Below, in pieces: positions 1 to 8,188 of a DNA stretch of 20,797 nt; the first letter of the stretch is position 1, and every line of letters begins with the position of its first letter. Made by a program: the position numbers and the translations under genes. The notes beneath the pieces are model-generated. The model did not search any database. It was not told the origin of the DNA and saw only the letters and a list, made by a program, of their open reading frames with translations. This DNA is from Halovulum sp039190275 (GTDB lineage: Bacteria; Pseudomonadota; Alphaproteobacteria; Rhodobacterales; Rhodobacteraceae): the NCBI GenBank assembly GCA_039190275.1, contig JBCCYF010000078.1:1-20797 (forward strand), in the 5' to 3' direction.

Positions 1-51
1 CTAAGGGGGCCATCGGTCACCTGTTGTCCGGCAGGACACATACGAACCGCC

Positions 52-1110
52 TTACGGCCGCCATCCGGTGTACATTGGATGATCAGCGCTTAGTGGAAGC
101 GAAACCGGCAGGCTGGACCGCGCCGAGGCATAGGCTGCTGTCACAAACTCCAGCGATCGGCGGGCGTCGTCCAAGGTCACCACAGGGCTGTTCTCTCCGG
201 CAAGCGCCTTGGCCAAGGCGGCGAACAAGCCTGCATAACCTACTGGCGGGGGTACGACATGCGACAGAACCGCATCGATCTGGGCCTGGGTGCGCGGCGC
301 GCGGGCGGTAAACCGCCAGGGTTGTGCGGCGGGCGCATAGGGCGCGTGATCTGACTCGACGGTGAACCCCTGAAACATGAGGCGCATCCTGCTGCTCTCG
401 ACCGCGGCACCAAGCGTCACTGATGAGGTGACCAATGCGCCGTTTTCCATGCGCAACGTCAGCGCCGCGCAATCCTCGACTTCAATGTCGTTGACCCGGG
501 TGGCAAGCTCGGCATAGACCCGCGCAACCGGACCCAACACCCCCTGCACCAGATCATGAATGTGGATGGCATGGGTCAGAATGGCGCCGCCCTCCTCTCC
601 TGCCCAGGTGCCGCGCCAGGGGATCTGGTAATAATCGGGTGTCCTGTTCCAGTGCGTCTCCAGGCTTCCCGCGTAACAGGGTCCGGCAAGGCCGGCATCG
701 ATCAGAGCCCGCAGTTGCGCCATACCCGCGCCATAGCGGTACTGGAACACGGGCAAAAGCGTTCCGCCGGTGCGCGCAACCTGTTCCGCCAGCGCGTCCG
801 CTTCCTTCAGCGATGGGACAAGGGGTTTTTCGCAAACCACGATTTTGCCAGCCGCCAGGGCGTCCATACAGGACTGAAAGTGCAGGTGCGGGGGCAAGCA
901 GATGTCGACCAGATCAATGCCGGTGTCCGTCAGAACGCCAGGAAGGTCGGCTGTATAGGTTGCGCCGGGATACTGGCTGGCCAAAGCACGGCCGCGCGCC
1001 GCGTCCAGATCGCAGATCGAGCGTACGGCGTAGTGTTGCGGGAGCGCGGCAAACCCGGTGAGGTGCTGTGCCCCGATCCCGGCGCCGACAATGCAGACGT
1101 TCAGCGTCAT
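52..1110 (-). CDS. Gfo/Idh/MocA-family NAD(P)-dependent oxidoreductase (third of three)
   Basis: Predicted cytoplasmic dehydrogenase of 352 aa. The N-terminal Rossmann fold opens with GAGIGAQH (residues 9-16). CEKPL (93-97) is the family EKP motif. A C-terminal alpha/beta substrate domain follows. The usual GGxxxDxxxH signature reads GGAILTHAIH (174-183): Thr179 sits where catalytic Asp is expected, while His183 is kept. The family oxidises or reduces sugars, inositols and glycosides with NAD(P); the exact substrate cannot be told here. The frame is open further upstream, but ATG 1110 is chosen because it gives the compact Rossmann start and an ATGA overlap with the preceding gene. It is the last complete gene of the transport operon. 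The Asp-to-Thr change could mean altered chemistry or a non-oxidoreductase role. Family assignment is secure, substrate unknown. Confidence 0.9.
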   Translation of the reverse strand: MTLNVCIVGAGIGAQHLTGFAALPQHYAVRSICDLDAARGRALASQYPGATYTADLPGVLTDTGIDLVDICLPPHLHFQSCMDALAAGKIVVCEKPLVPSLKEADALAEQVARTGGTLLPVFQYRYGAGMAQLRALIDAGLAGPCYAGSLETHWNRTPDYYQIPWRGTWAGEEGGAILTHAIHIHDLVQGVLGPVARVYAELATRVNDIEVEDCAALTLRMENGALVTSSVTLGAAVESSRMRLMFQGFTVESDHAPYAPAAQPWRFTARAPRTQAQIDAVLSHVVPPPVGYAGLFAALAKALAGENSPVVTLDDARRSLEFVTAAYASARSSLPVSLPLSADHPMYTGWRP

Positions 1111-2108
1111 CCTTCGGCCCGCATTTGGGCATGGATCGCAAGCTCGGTTACGGCAAAGGTATGGGCCTGCCCGACAGCGGTTTCGCTGCGGTCCTGAACA
1201 TCCGCGACCAGGCGCGAAAAATAGGGCAGGGGGTGGTCGGCGCAAGCGATCCTTTCGTTACGCGCACCATTGACCAGATAGAGCGTGTCGGTGACATGCG
1301 GCTGACCGACGTCGGTGTATTTACGCAGCTCGATCTGGCCTTCGGTGCCCAGCAAGAACAGCCGGCCGTCACCCCAGGTGGGCAATCCATCCGGGGTGAA
1401 CCAGTCCACACGGATGTAGCCATGGCCCGCTGCAGAGCTCAGCACGACCTCGCCAAAGTCCTGAAAGCCGGGCTGTTCGGGCATGGTTGTGTTTTCGACA
1501 TGGGCATGGTGGATCTGCGCAGTGGAGGATCCCGTGAAGTGCAGGAACTGGTCGATCTGGTGGCTGCCGATATCACATAGGATCCCGCCATATCGCGCGC
1601 GTTGGAAAAACCAGTCAGGCCGGGTTCTGAGGTTCTGCTTGTGCGGGCCCAGGCCCACGGTCTGCACGACCCGGCCGATCGCGCCCTGGCGCACCAGATC
1701 TTCAGCCTTGGCGACTGCAGGCACCTGGAACCGTTCCGAGAAATTCACCGTCCAGATCCGGCCTGTTCGGGCCTGGACGTCGCGTACGCGGGTGAGCTGG
1801 TCCAGCGTCGTGCAGCCGGGTTTGTCCACCATTACATCCTTGCCGGCCTCCATCGCCTCAACAGCCAGGTCCGCGCGGTCCGCCGGAACGGCGGCGATCA
1901 AAACCATGGCGACGGACGGATCCTCAAGAATGCGGCGGCGATCGGCGACCCGTTTGATCCCGGGAAACACGTTCCCGAATTTGGTTTCGGTGACGGCGGG
2001 GCCATCAGACCACCAGTGCGCGCAGCTGCACCCCTGGTCCTGCATCCGGCCAAGCATGCCGAAGATATGGCCGTGATCGATCCCGATAACGCCCAGTTTC
2101 AAAGCCAT
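1107..2108 (-). CDS. Gfo/Idh/MocA-family NAD(P)-dependent oxidoreductase (second of three)
   Basis: Predicted cytoplasmic dehydrogenase of 333 aa. The N-terminus LGVIGIDHGH (5-14) is a Rossmann strand-turn with a less canonical glycine loop. VDKPG (94-98) stands in place of the usual EKP, so Asp replaces Glu. The C-terminal domain has the canonical signature GGILCDIGSH (174-183) with catalytic-type Asp179 and His183. Of the three tandem paralogues this one has the most orthodox Asp/His pair. It starts one base after the stop of the previous gene and its TGA overlaps the ATG of the next one, so the three are probably co-translated. The substrate is presumably a product of the sugar imported by the upstream ABC transporter; that link is inference from the operon only. 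Confidence 0.9.
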   Translation of the reverse strand: MALKLGVIGIDHGHIFGMLGRMQDQGCSCAHWWSDGPAVTETKFGNVFPGIKRVADRRRILEDPSVAMVLIAAVPADRADLAVEAMEAGKDVMVDKPGCTTLDQLTRVRDVQARTGRIWTVNFSERFQVPAVAKAEDLVRQGAIGRVVQTVGLGPHKQNLRTRPDWFFQRARYGGILCDIGSHQIDQFLHFTGSSTAQIHHAHVENTTMPEQPGFQDFGEVVLSSAAGHGYIRVDWFTPDGLPTWGDGRLFLLGTEGQIELRKYTDVGQPHVTDTLYLVNGARNERIACADHPLPYFSRLVADVQDRSETAVGQAHTFAVTELAIHAQMRAEG

Positions 2109-2109
2109 A

Positions 2110-3132
2110 TCATGTATCCTTCACGGCAACAGTGGTGCCGGTGTCACCGGCGCGTTCCAAAGCCTCGATCAGTCGATGGACCGCAAGTGCAGAGCGCCCG
2201 GGCACAAGCGGTGGGCGCAAGTCGCGCAGGCCGTCGGCAAAATCCTCGATCACGGCGCGGTGCCAGTCACTGGTAAAGGCCATCGGATCCGCCCCTGCGC
2301 CCGAGGCGGCGGACTGACCGAATGTCTGACTGCTGCCGTCCTGCCGGTCGATCTGCACCAGACCGGCCCCGAGATGTGCCGAGCCGTGCTGGCAGTGCAG
2401 CGTGATGGTCTCGCCCCGGCCCGGGAAACTGGCGGTCGTGGCAAACAGCTGACCGATGGCCCCGTTTGCGAACCGAAGACCGGCGCAGGTGAAATCCTCG
2501 GCCTCCATGCGGTGAAAACCCGTGGTGGCGGTCATCGCCGAAACCTCGGTCACCGGGCCGGTCAGGGTCAGCATCAGATCGAGCGTGTGGATCGCCTGAT
2601 TGATCAGGACGCCACCCCCGTCGCGGTCATAGCTGCCCCGGCCCGGCGCATCATAGTAGCTTTGGGGCCGCCACCAGGGAATGTTCACCTCGGCCATGTG
2701 CAAGGCGCCAAGTTGCGCAACCTCCCGCCTCAGGTCCGTCAGGATCGGACGGGCACGGTGCTGCAGAACAATCCCCAGCGGGACCTGCGCGCGCTCGCAG
2801 TCGGTGACCAGCGCCGTGGCCGCCGCAAGGGTCCGTTCAACGGGTTTCTCCATCAGAATGGGCTTGCCCGCCGCCACAAGCTGGGCCGTGATTTCGGCCC
2901 GTGCATTTGGGGGGGTGCACAGGATGACAAAGTCCGTTTTGGGGTCTTGGGCGATTGTCGCGACAGTATCCGCAGCTATGGCATCCAGTTCGGGATACGC
3001 ATGGACAAAGGCGTCCCGGGTTTCAGGTCGGCGCGCATAAACCAGGCCAAGCGAAACCCGATTGGAATTGGAGATTGCGCTGGCATAGGTGCGCGACACC
3101 ATACCCAGACCAATTAACGCCGCACGCATCAT
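2110..3132 (-). CDS. Gfo/Idh/MocA-family NAD(P)-dependent oxidoreductase (first of three)
   Basis: Predicted cytoplasmic dehydrogenase of 340 aa. The Rossmann start is ALIGLGMVS (5-13), the EKP motif is MEKPV (94-98), and the third signature is GGGVLINQAIH (172-182). Asn178 replaces the usual Asp, with His182 retained; NQ-type signatures are known within the family. A longer reading starts at GTG 3141 (MGP-), but ATG 3132 forms an ATGA overlap with the stop of the ATPase gene and is preferred; ATG 3129 is a further option. It sits directly behind the transporter ATPase, so it may act first on the imported substrate. Function beyond the family level is not determinable. Confidence 0.9.
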   Translation of the reverse strand: MMRAALIGLGMVSRTYASAISNSNRVSLGLVYARRPETRDAFVHAYPELDAIAADTVATIAQDPKTDFVILCTPPNARAEITAQLVAAGKPILMEKPVERTLAAATALVTDCERAQVPLGIVLQHRARPILTDLRREVAQLGALHMAEVNIPWWRPQSYYDAPGRGSYDRDGGGVLINQAIHTLDLMLTLTGPVTEVSAMTATTGFHRMEAEDFTCAGLRFANGAIGQLFATTASFPGRGETITLHCQHGSAHLGAGLVQIDRQDGSSQTFGQSAASGAGADPMAFTSDWHRAVIEDFADGLRDLRPPLVPGRSALAVHRLIEALERAGDTGTTVAVKDT

Positions 3133-4202
3133 GGGTCCCACACCAGCGCGCTATCGCCCGCACCGCCAAAAACATGATACGCCGCCGGATCGAAACGAAC
3201 CCCGAGCCTTTGACCGCGGGTGAGCGGTATTTGTTGAGCCAGCTGGACCGTCAGGGTCTCGCCATTCGGAAACGCCGTGTAAATGTATGTGATGGCACCC
3301 AGTTGCTCGAAATTCTGCACTTCGACATGTGCGTCCCCCTGACCATCCAGGAACACTGCTATGGCTTCGGGGCGGACGCCCAAAGTGACCGGCAGGGACT
3401 GATCCCGGACCGGCACAGTAAGGCTCAAACCGCAATCCAGCGCCAATTGCCCGCCCTCAAGGCGGCCCGTCAGAAAGTTCATCTGCGGCGCGCCGATAAA
3501 CCCTGCGACAAACTTATTTGCGGGATGATTATAGAGCTCCAGCGGTTTGCCAACCTGTTCGATCCGACCGCCCCGCAATACCACGATGCGGTCCGCCATT
3601 GTCATCGCCTCGACCTGATCATGGGTCACATAGATCATCGTGTTGCCAAGCTCCGCGTGCAGGTTGGAAATCTCAACCCGCATTTGCAACCGAAGTTCCG
3701 CATCCAGATTGGACAGCGGCTCGTCAAACAGAAAAATCAACGGCTCCCGGACGATGGCCCGGCCGATGGCGACCCGCTGCCGCTGACCGCCTGACAATTG
3801 GCCGGGCCGACGATCCAGCAGCATCTCAATCTGCAGCAGCTGCGCGGCACTCTCGACCCTTTTGTTGATGTCCGCCCGCGCCATGCGCAGGTTTTCCAGG
3901 CCGAAGGACAGATTGGCGCGAACCGACATATGCGGGTACAAGGCGTAGGACTGAAACACCATTGACAGGCCGCGATCCGAGGCGGGCACGTCATTGACGC
4001 GTTTGCCTTGCAGCATGATATCGCCGGAGGTCGGCTCATCCAGTCCGGCAATTAACCGCAGCAGAGTGGACTTGCCGCACCCCGAGGGGCCGACGAACAC
4101 CACGAACTCTCCGTCCGCGATCTCAAGATCGACACCATGTATCACATCCACGGGTCCAAAGGATTTCCGGATATTCCGCAGGGCCAGCGCGTGTGCGGTC
4201 AT
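3129..4202 (-). CDS. ABC transporter ATP-binding protein, MalK/UgpC type
   Basis: Cytoplasmic ATPase (357 aa) that powers the adjacent CUT1-type sugar importer. Visible motifs are Walker A GPSGCGKST (38-46), Q-loop Gln84, signature LSGGQ (136-140), Walker B LIFLFDE (155-161) and switch His194. After the nucleotide-binding domain there is a C-terminal region of about 120 aa of the TOBE/OB type (from GAPQMNFLTG, 237 on, including LGVRPEA at 274-280). This is the MalK/UgpC layout and the normal length. The frame is open upstream for 97 more codons, but ATG 4202 gives the usual N-terminus (LALRNIRKSFG) and an ATGA overlap with the upstream permease stop. MalK-like ATPases are sometimes shared among several importers, so it may serve other systems too. 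Confidence 0.95.
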   Translation of the reverse strand: MTAHALALRNIRKSFGPVDVIHGVDLEIADGEFVVFVGPSGCGKSTLLRLIAGLDEPTSGDIMLQGKRVNDVPASDRGLSMVFQSYALYPHMSVRANLSFGLENLRMARADINKRVESAAQLLQIEMLLDRRPGQLSGGQRQRVAIGRAIVREPLIFLFDEPLSNLDAELRLQMRVEISNLHAELGNTMIYVTHDQVEAMTMADRIVVLRGGRIEQVGKPLELYNHPANKFVAGFIGAPQMNFLTGRLEGGQLALDCGLSLTVPVRDQSLPVTLGVRPEAIAVFLDGQGDAHVEVQNFEQLGAITYIYTAFPNGETLTVQLAQQIPLTRGQRLGVRFDPAAYHVFGGAGDSALVWDP

Positions 4203-5281
4203 TTCAGCCCCGTCGTTGCGATGCCGGTCGTAATAAAGCGCTGCAACCAGACGAATGCCAGTGTGATCGGGATTAGCGATACCACTGTCATCGCCAGGAT
4301 GTAGTGAAAGTCGCTGTCGAACTCGCCCGAGAAGGTGGTCAATCCGATCTGCAGTGTATGCGCGCGCGGATCCGAGATCAGAACAATCAGCGGCCAGAGA
4401 AAATCGTTCCAGCGCCAAATCACACTGAGGATCGCCAGAACGCTGAGCGCGGGCAACGACAAAGGCAGTACGATCCGCCAGAAAATGCGCCATTCGGTAG
4501 CGGCATCCATACGCGCGGCCTCAAGCAGTTCGTCCGGAATGGTCAGCATGTATTGCCTCAGCAGGAACACGCCTGTCGGTGTCGCTGCGGCAGGTATAAT
4601 GACACCCCAAAGCGAGCCGAAAATGCCGAACGACCAGACAACGAAGAACAGCGATACAAGGATAATCGATGGCGGGATCAGAAGTGTGGCCACAATCAGG
4701 ACGGTGAAGGTCAGTCGTCCGCGGAACCGGTATTTTGAGAGGGCAAAGGCTGCCATAGCATTGATCAGCAGGGTGATCGCGGTGGCCACAACGGTCACAA
4801 AAACCGAGTTGAACAAGTACAGGGCAAAGGTGAAATTGTCCTGTCCGTTCCGCTTCAGGATCGGATCGAGGTAGTTTTCTGTCGCGACCCGAACCTCCTC
4901 GGCCGGGGACAGGCTGTTGCGCGGTGCCTGGAAGACCGCCTCGGGTCGGTCCAATGGCGCGACATCGGTGATGCGCCGGGTTGGGCCCGCCTTGAAGACA
5001 TCCGTCACGCTACCGTCAGGTGCCGTATACTGCCAGACGGACTTGCGCCCCGCGCCAGCGACCTCGGCCTGTACCTGCGCAATCGGCAATACACGGGTGT
5101 CGAAACTGTCTATAGCGCGCTCTGGCTTGAGCGAACTGACAAAGGTCCAGAGCACGGGTATCAGGATGATCAGAACGCCCAGTATCAGATAGCCATAGGC
5201 CAGAACATCTGCGGCACCGATGCGGCGCGACCCGTCGAAACTGCCACGGGTGCGGGTCAAAAAGGGGATCACGCGCGCCAT
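4199..5281 (-). CDS. Carbohydrate ABC transporter permease, MalG-like, with enlarged first periplasmic loop
   Basis: Inner-membrane permease (360 aa) pairing with the MalF-like subunit. TM1 spans about 24-48, followed by a block of about 100 residues (51-152) before TM2 at about 153-180. Further TMs lie near 191-215, 222-245, 275-300 and 326-348. The EAA loop that docks on the ATPase is EAARMDAATEW (254-264); Ala260 stands where the motif glycine is usual. Typical MalG-like proteins are about 270-300 aa with a short first loop, so the extra soluble, charged segment (about 60-140) is unusual and probably periplasmic, where it could contact the binding protein. The gene begins 2 nt after the upstream permease stop (TAG 5286-5284) and overlaps the ATPase start by 4 nt. 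Confidence 0.93.
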   Translation of the reverse strand: MARVIPFLTRTRGSFDGSRRIGAADVLAYGYLILGVLIILIPVLWTFVSSLKPERAIDSFDTRVLPIAQVQAEVAGAGRKSVWQYTAPDGSVTDVFKAGPTRRITDVAPLDRPEAVFQAPRNSLSPAEEVRVATENYLDPILKRNGQDNFTFALYLFNSVFVTVVATAITLLINAMAAFALSKYRFRGRLTFTVLIVATLLIPPSIILVSLFFVVWSFGIFGSLWGVIIPAAATPTGVFLLRQYMLTIPDELLEAARMDAATEWRIFWRIVLPLSLPALSVLAILSVIWRWNDFLWPLIVLISDPRAHTLQIGLTTFSGEFDSDFHYILAMTVVSLIPITLAFVWLQRFITTGIATTGLK

Positions 5282-5283
5282 CG

Positions 5284-6708
5284 CTAGAGGTCCGACTGGC
5301 GGCGTGTCAGCCAGAGCTGAAAGAATGTGAACGCGGCGATCACAACAGCCATCAGAACCGAACCGGCGGCGGCTTCGCCATAGGCCGGGTTCTGGGTTGC
5401 GAATGCAGTTTCATAGATGTTCTGAACCACCATGAATGTCTCGCGTCCCGGACCGCCACCGGTCAGCAGCCAGACTTCGTCAAAAACCTGGAAGCTTCGG
5501 ATCAGGCACAGAACAAGGACCACCGTCAATGTCGGCATGACAAGCGGCAGCGTAATGCGCCAAAAGGCCCGCACCGGGCGGGTACCGTCCATCTTGGCCG
5601 CTTCGTAGAGATCGGCGGGAATCGCTTGCAACCCGGCCAGCAGGATCAGCATGTAAAATCCCATGTGGCTCCAGCAGAAAACGAAGACCAGCCAGAAGAA
5701 GGGCCAGTTGGTGTTGGGCGTCACCAGCCAATTCACCGGCCGGTAGCGGCCGAAGTCGAAAACCGCATCGAACTGGATGGTGAGCAGCAGTACAATCGCG
5801 ATCGCGCCATAGACCAGTATGGCCATCCGCGCGATCCCCTGACCACTGGCGGCCAACCAACACAGGCCCAGCCCGAGACCCAGGCCCAGCGGTCCGCTGC
5901 CCGAAAACCCGATCAGGCTGAGCGGATTGGCCCAGGCAACGACCAGGGCGAACACAGCCGCAAAGACGCAGGACCACAGCACCGAAAGGCTGTCGCCCGC
6001 GCGCAACGCGCGTTCGCTGACCAGCATAAGAACCACTGCGCATAGCACTGTCATCACGATATCGAACCCCGTCAGGCCCGCCATGGCGGTCATCGCCTCG
6101 CGTCCGCCGCCGATCACCTCGTTCAACGCGCCTTTGCGGTGCAGAACCCAGTGCCAGATGTTGGCGATGACCACCGGCGACAGCATGACCGGGTAAAAGA
6201 ACATCGCGCGCCAGAACCCGCGCCCCTTGAGGTTCCTGTTCACCACCAGCGCGGTCGCCAGCGCAACAGCGCAGAGGATGGGGACCTGGATGAACACGAA
6301 CCAAAGCGTGTTGAACATGCCGGTCCAGAACGTGAACCCCTCGTTCGAGCAGGTGCGCGGTTGAAAGTAGTTTGTGCAGTCAAAGATCCGCCCGTAGTTC
6401 GCACCGCCGACCCAGGGGCGGTCGAACAGCGCGATGGAGGGTCCGCCGGTAAAGGATACATAGAAATTCAGGATCATTGGCAGAAAGGTAAAGAAGCCAA
6501 AGATCAGCATATTGGGCAGCAAAAGGGCATAGGGAACTCCGCCCCGGCCCCAGAGGGCCTGCGCGGCATCGACCGGTGCGCCCAGCAGATCCATGCCAAA
6601 CTGTGGTATCTGGGACAGCCGATAGCGCCTGCGCCGCAACAGCCAAAGGCTGCCGCCACCCAGCCATAAGGCGGCGATCACAGCCATACTGATGCCCGCT
6701 GGTGTCAT
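5284..6708 (-). CDS. Carbohydrate ABC transporter permease, MalF-like, with inserted hydrophobic block
   Basis: Inner-membrane permease (474 aa); typical CUT1 MalF/UgpA-like subunits outside the enteric MalF are about 290-320 aa. An extra N-terminal TM (4-24) and an Arg-rich linker precede the canonical first TM (58-84, PYALLLPNMLIFGFF). A conserved TM core follows to about 200. Residues about 203-330 are then an insertion with roughly four hydrophobic stretches (215-230, 242-260, 274-288, 294-312), before the standard segment FWLVFVFCW...GFYMLILLAGLQAIP. The ATPase-docking EAA loop EAAKMDG (369-375) is intact, so it should be functional. It ends 2 nt before the MalG-like gene and follows the binding-protein gene by 91 nt containing a stem-loop. 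Confidence 0.93.
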   Translation of the reverse strand: MTPAGISMAVIAALWLGGGSLWLLRRRRYRLSQIPQFGMDLLGAPVDAAQALWGRGGVPYALLLPNMLIFGFFTFLPMILNFYVSFTGGPSIALFDRPWVGGANYGRIFDCTNYFQPRTCSNEGFTFWTGMFNTLWFVFIQVPILCAVALATALVVNRNLKGRGFWRAMFFYPVMLSPVVIANIWHWVLHRKGALNEVIGGGREAMTAMAGLTGFDIVMTVLCAVVLMLVSERALRAGDSLSVLWSCVFAAVFALVVAWANPLSLIGFSGSGPLGLGLGLGLCWLAASGQGIARMAILVYGAIAIVLLLTIQFDAVFDFGRYRPVNWLVTPNTNWPFFWLVFVFCWSHMGFYMLILLAGLQAIPADLYEAAKMDGTRPVRAFWRITLPLVMPTLTVVLVLCLIRSFQVFDEVWLLTGGGPGRETFMVVQNIYETAFATQNPAYGEAAAGSVLMAVVIAAFTFFQLWLTRRQSDL

Positions 6709-6755
6709 CGCCGAAGCTGACCCCGATACTCACACACCGGCCTGTCGGGCGTGCC

Positions 6756-6781
6756 GCGGGGCAGCGCCCTTGTTGCCCCAC
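6756..6781 (-). other. Intercistronic stem-loop between binding-protein and permease genes
   Basis: On the minus strand GTGGGGCA (6781-6774) pairs with TGCCCCGC (6763-6756), giving an 8-bp stem with one G-U pair and a 10-nt loop. It lies 19 nt after the binding-protein stop and 48 nt before the permease start. No U-tract follows. Known for this operon class: such hairpins protect or partly terminate the transcript so that binding protein is made in excess over permeases. That role is inferred here. Confidence 0.5.
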
Positions 6782-6799
6782 GCAACATTGCCGAGACCG

Positions 6800-8086
6800 T
6801 CAGTTATTTGCGTTCTTGGCAATCTCTTCATTCATTTTCGTGATCGCCTCGTCCAGGGACAGCTCGCTGTTCATCGCGGCGGCGAGGTACTCGACCGTAG
6901 CATTGAAGATCACAAAGTTATTGGGGTCACCTTGCAGCGCGAAGGCCTGCGGCGTCTGCTCGGCCGCTTGCGCAGCCATGGCGGCGAAGGCGTTAAGACC
7001 CGTGTCCACGGCCGGTGAGGCGCCTGCGGCTGCGTAGTCCAGCCCCTCTTTCTGCAACTCGGCATGGGCCGGTATGGCGAATGTGCGGCTGTACCATTCT
7101 CTGGCATTTTCCTTGCCTGCCATCCAGGCGACGAATTTGGCCGCGGCCTCGTCATTGTCGCCCTTGAACGCAACCAGCCCCTGACCTCCGGGCATCACGC
7201 CACAGCCGTCGGGACCACAGGGGACCGGAACAACGGACCAGTCGAACTTGTCTTCCACGTTATCTTGGACGTTGCTGGTGTTCCAGGATCCGGACATATA
7301 GAACGGCACATCCTGGTTGAAGAACATCTCGTTCCCGTTGGCGTATTTGGATCCAGAGACGGCAGGCCAGATATCGGGGGGCATCAACCCCGATGCATGC
7401 CAGTCGATCATCAATTGAGAGAATGCTTTGAACCCGTCGTCGAGCATCAAGTTACCCGCAGCATCGAAATAGGCCGCGCCATAGGACATCGCCGGTCCGG
7501 CCATCCGGTGCCCCGAGCGGTCCATCACCATTCCCGCATAACTGCCGGTGGCATCCATGACCGTTTGTGTCGCCTCGGCCCAGTCTTCCCAGGTGGCACC
7601 CGGTTCGGGCAGATCGACCTCGGCCTCCTCGAACATTGTCAGGTTCACATATGGCCCGGTCACCGTCATCTCGGTGTGGAACGCATGGATCCCGCTGTCC
7701 TTGCCGGCGCGATACCATGGTGTGGTGGAACCATAGGCAGCCTCCCATTCCTCGGCATCAACATAAGGTGTCAGATCGGCGTAATAGGGGTTCAGCCCAC
7801 CCAGATTTGTGACGAACGCCAGATCAGGTCCGGACCCCGCTTCCAGCTGAATCGGCAGTTGCTCGCGGATCACATCATATCCGACCACGTTCAATGTGAT
7901 GTTCACATCCGGATTCTCGGCTTTGTACCGTTCGGCGAATTCGGCGACGATACCAGCCTTGCCATCGACATCGCTGATCATCAGGTCCAGGTCCGCAGCC
8001 GGGGCGGCTGTGGCGCAAGCAAGCACAAAAATCGAGGTTGATCCGGCCATCCTGACGCGCGTGAAAAGCGTGGGTTTCGTGGTCAT
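6800..8086 (-). CDS. Extracellular solute-binding protein of CUT1 sugar ABC transporter
   Basis: Periplasmic sugar-binding protein (428 aa, normal for the SBP_bac_1/8 family). It has an N-terminal Sec signal peptide (basic start, hydrophobic core about 15-28, probable cleavage after APA at 28-30). The mature protein begins with a typical lobe I strand (ADLDLMISD) and has the family pattern AERYKAENPDVNITL then GSGPDLAFV. Cys300 and Cys305 flank a short loop and could form a disulfide. VLAC at 21-24 is only a weak lipobox match, so a soluble form is favoured. The frame is open 16 codons upstream, but ATG 8086 has a strong GGAGGA (8096-8091) five bases ahead. The ligand is unknown; context (MalF/G/K plus oxidoreductases) points to a carbohydrate or derivative. 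Confidence 0.95.
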   Translation of the reverse strand: MTTKPTLFTRVRMAGSTSIFVLACATAAPAADLDLMISDVDGKAGIVAEFAERYKAENPDVNITLNVVGYDVIREQLPIQLEAGSGPDLAFVTNLGGLNPYYADLTPYVDAEEWEAAYGSTTPWYRAGKDSGIHAFHTEMTVTGPYVNLTMFEEAEVDLPEPGATWEDWAEATQTVMDATGSYAGMVMDRSGHRMAGPAMSYGAAYFDAAGNLMLDDGFKAFSQLMIDWHASGLMPPDIWPAVSGSKYANGNEMFFNQDVPFYMSGSWNTSNVQDNVEDKFDWSVVPVPCGPDGCGVMPGGQGLVAFKGDNDEAAAKFVAWMAGKENAREWYSRTFAIPAHAELQKEGLDYAAAGASPAVDTGLNAFAAMAAQAAEQTPQAFALQGDPNNFVIFNATVEYLAAAMNSELSLDEAITKMNEEIAKNANN

Positions 8087-8188
8087 GTGGTCCTCCAAAG
8101 CAGCAGTTTTCCAAAACAGTACTCGGCTCTCCACAGGATACTGCGCAGCCGCGCAGGTGGCGTCAACGGGTTTTCAGCCGATGGTGTT

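Noticed and set aside
1..51. Possible start of a further operon gene on the minus strand (ATG at 41 with AGGCGG upstream, or ATG at 13).
   Set aside because: Only 13 and 4 codons are visible, too few to support a protein; the operon may well continue but this cannot be shown.
8135..8166. TTGACG (8166-8161) and TATCCT (8140-8135) as a minus-strand promoter for the binding-protein gene.
   Set aside because: The spacer is 20 nt, outside the usual 16-18, and the -10 match is weak.
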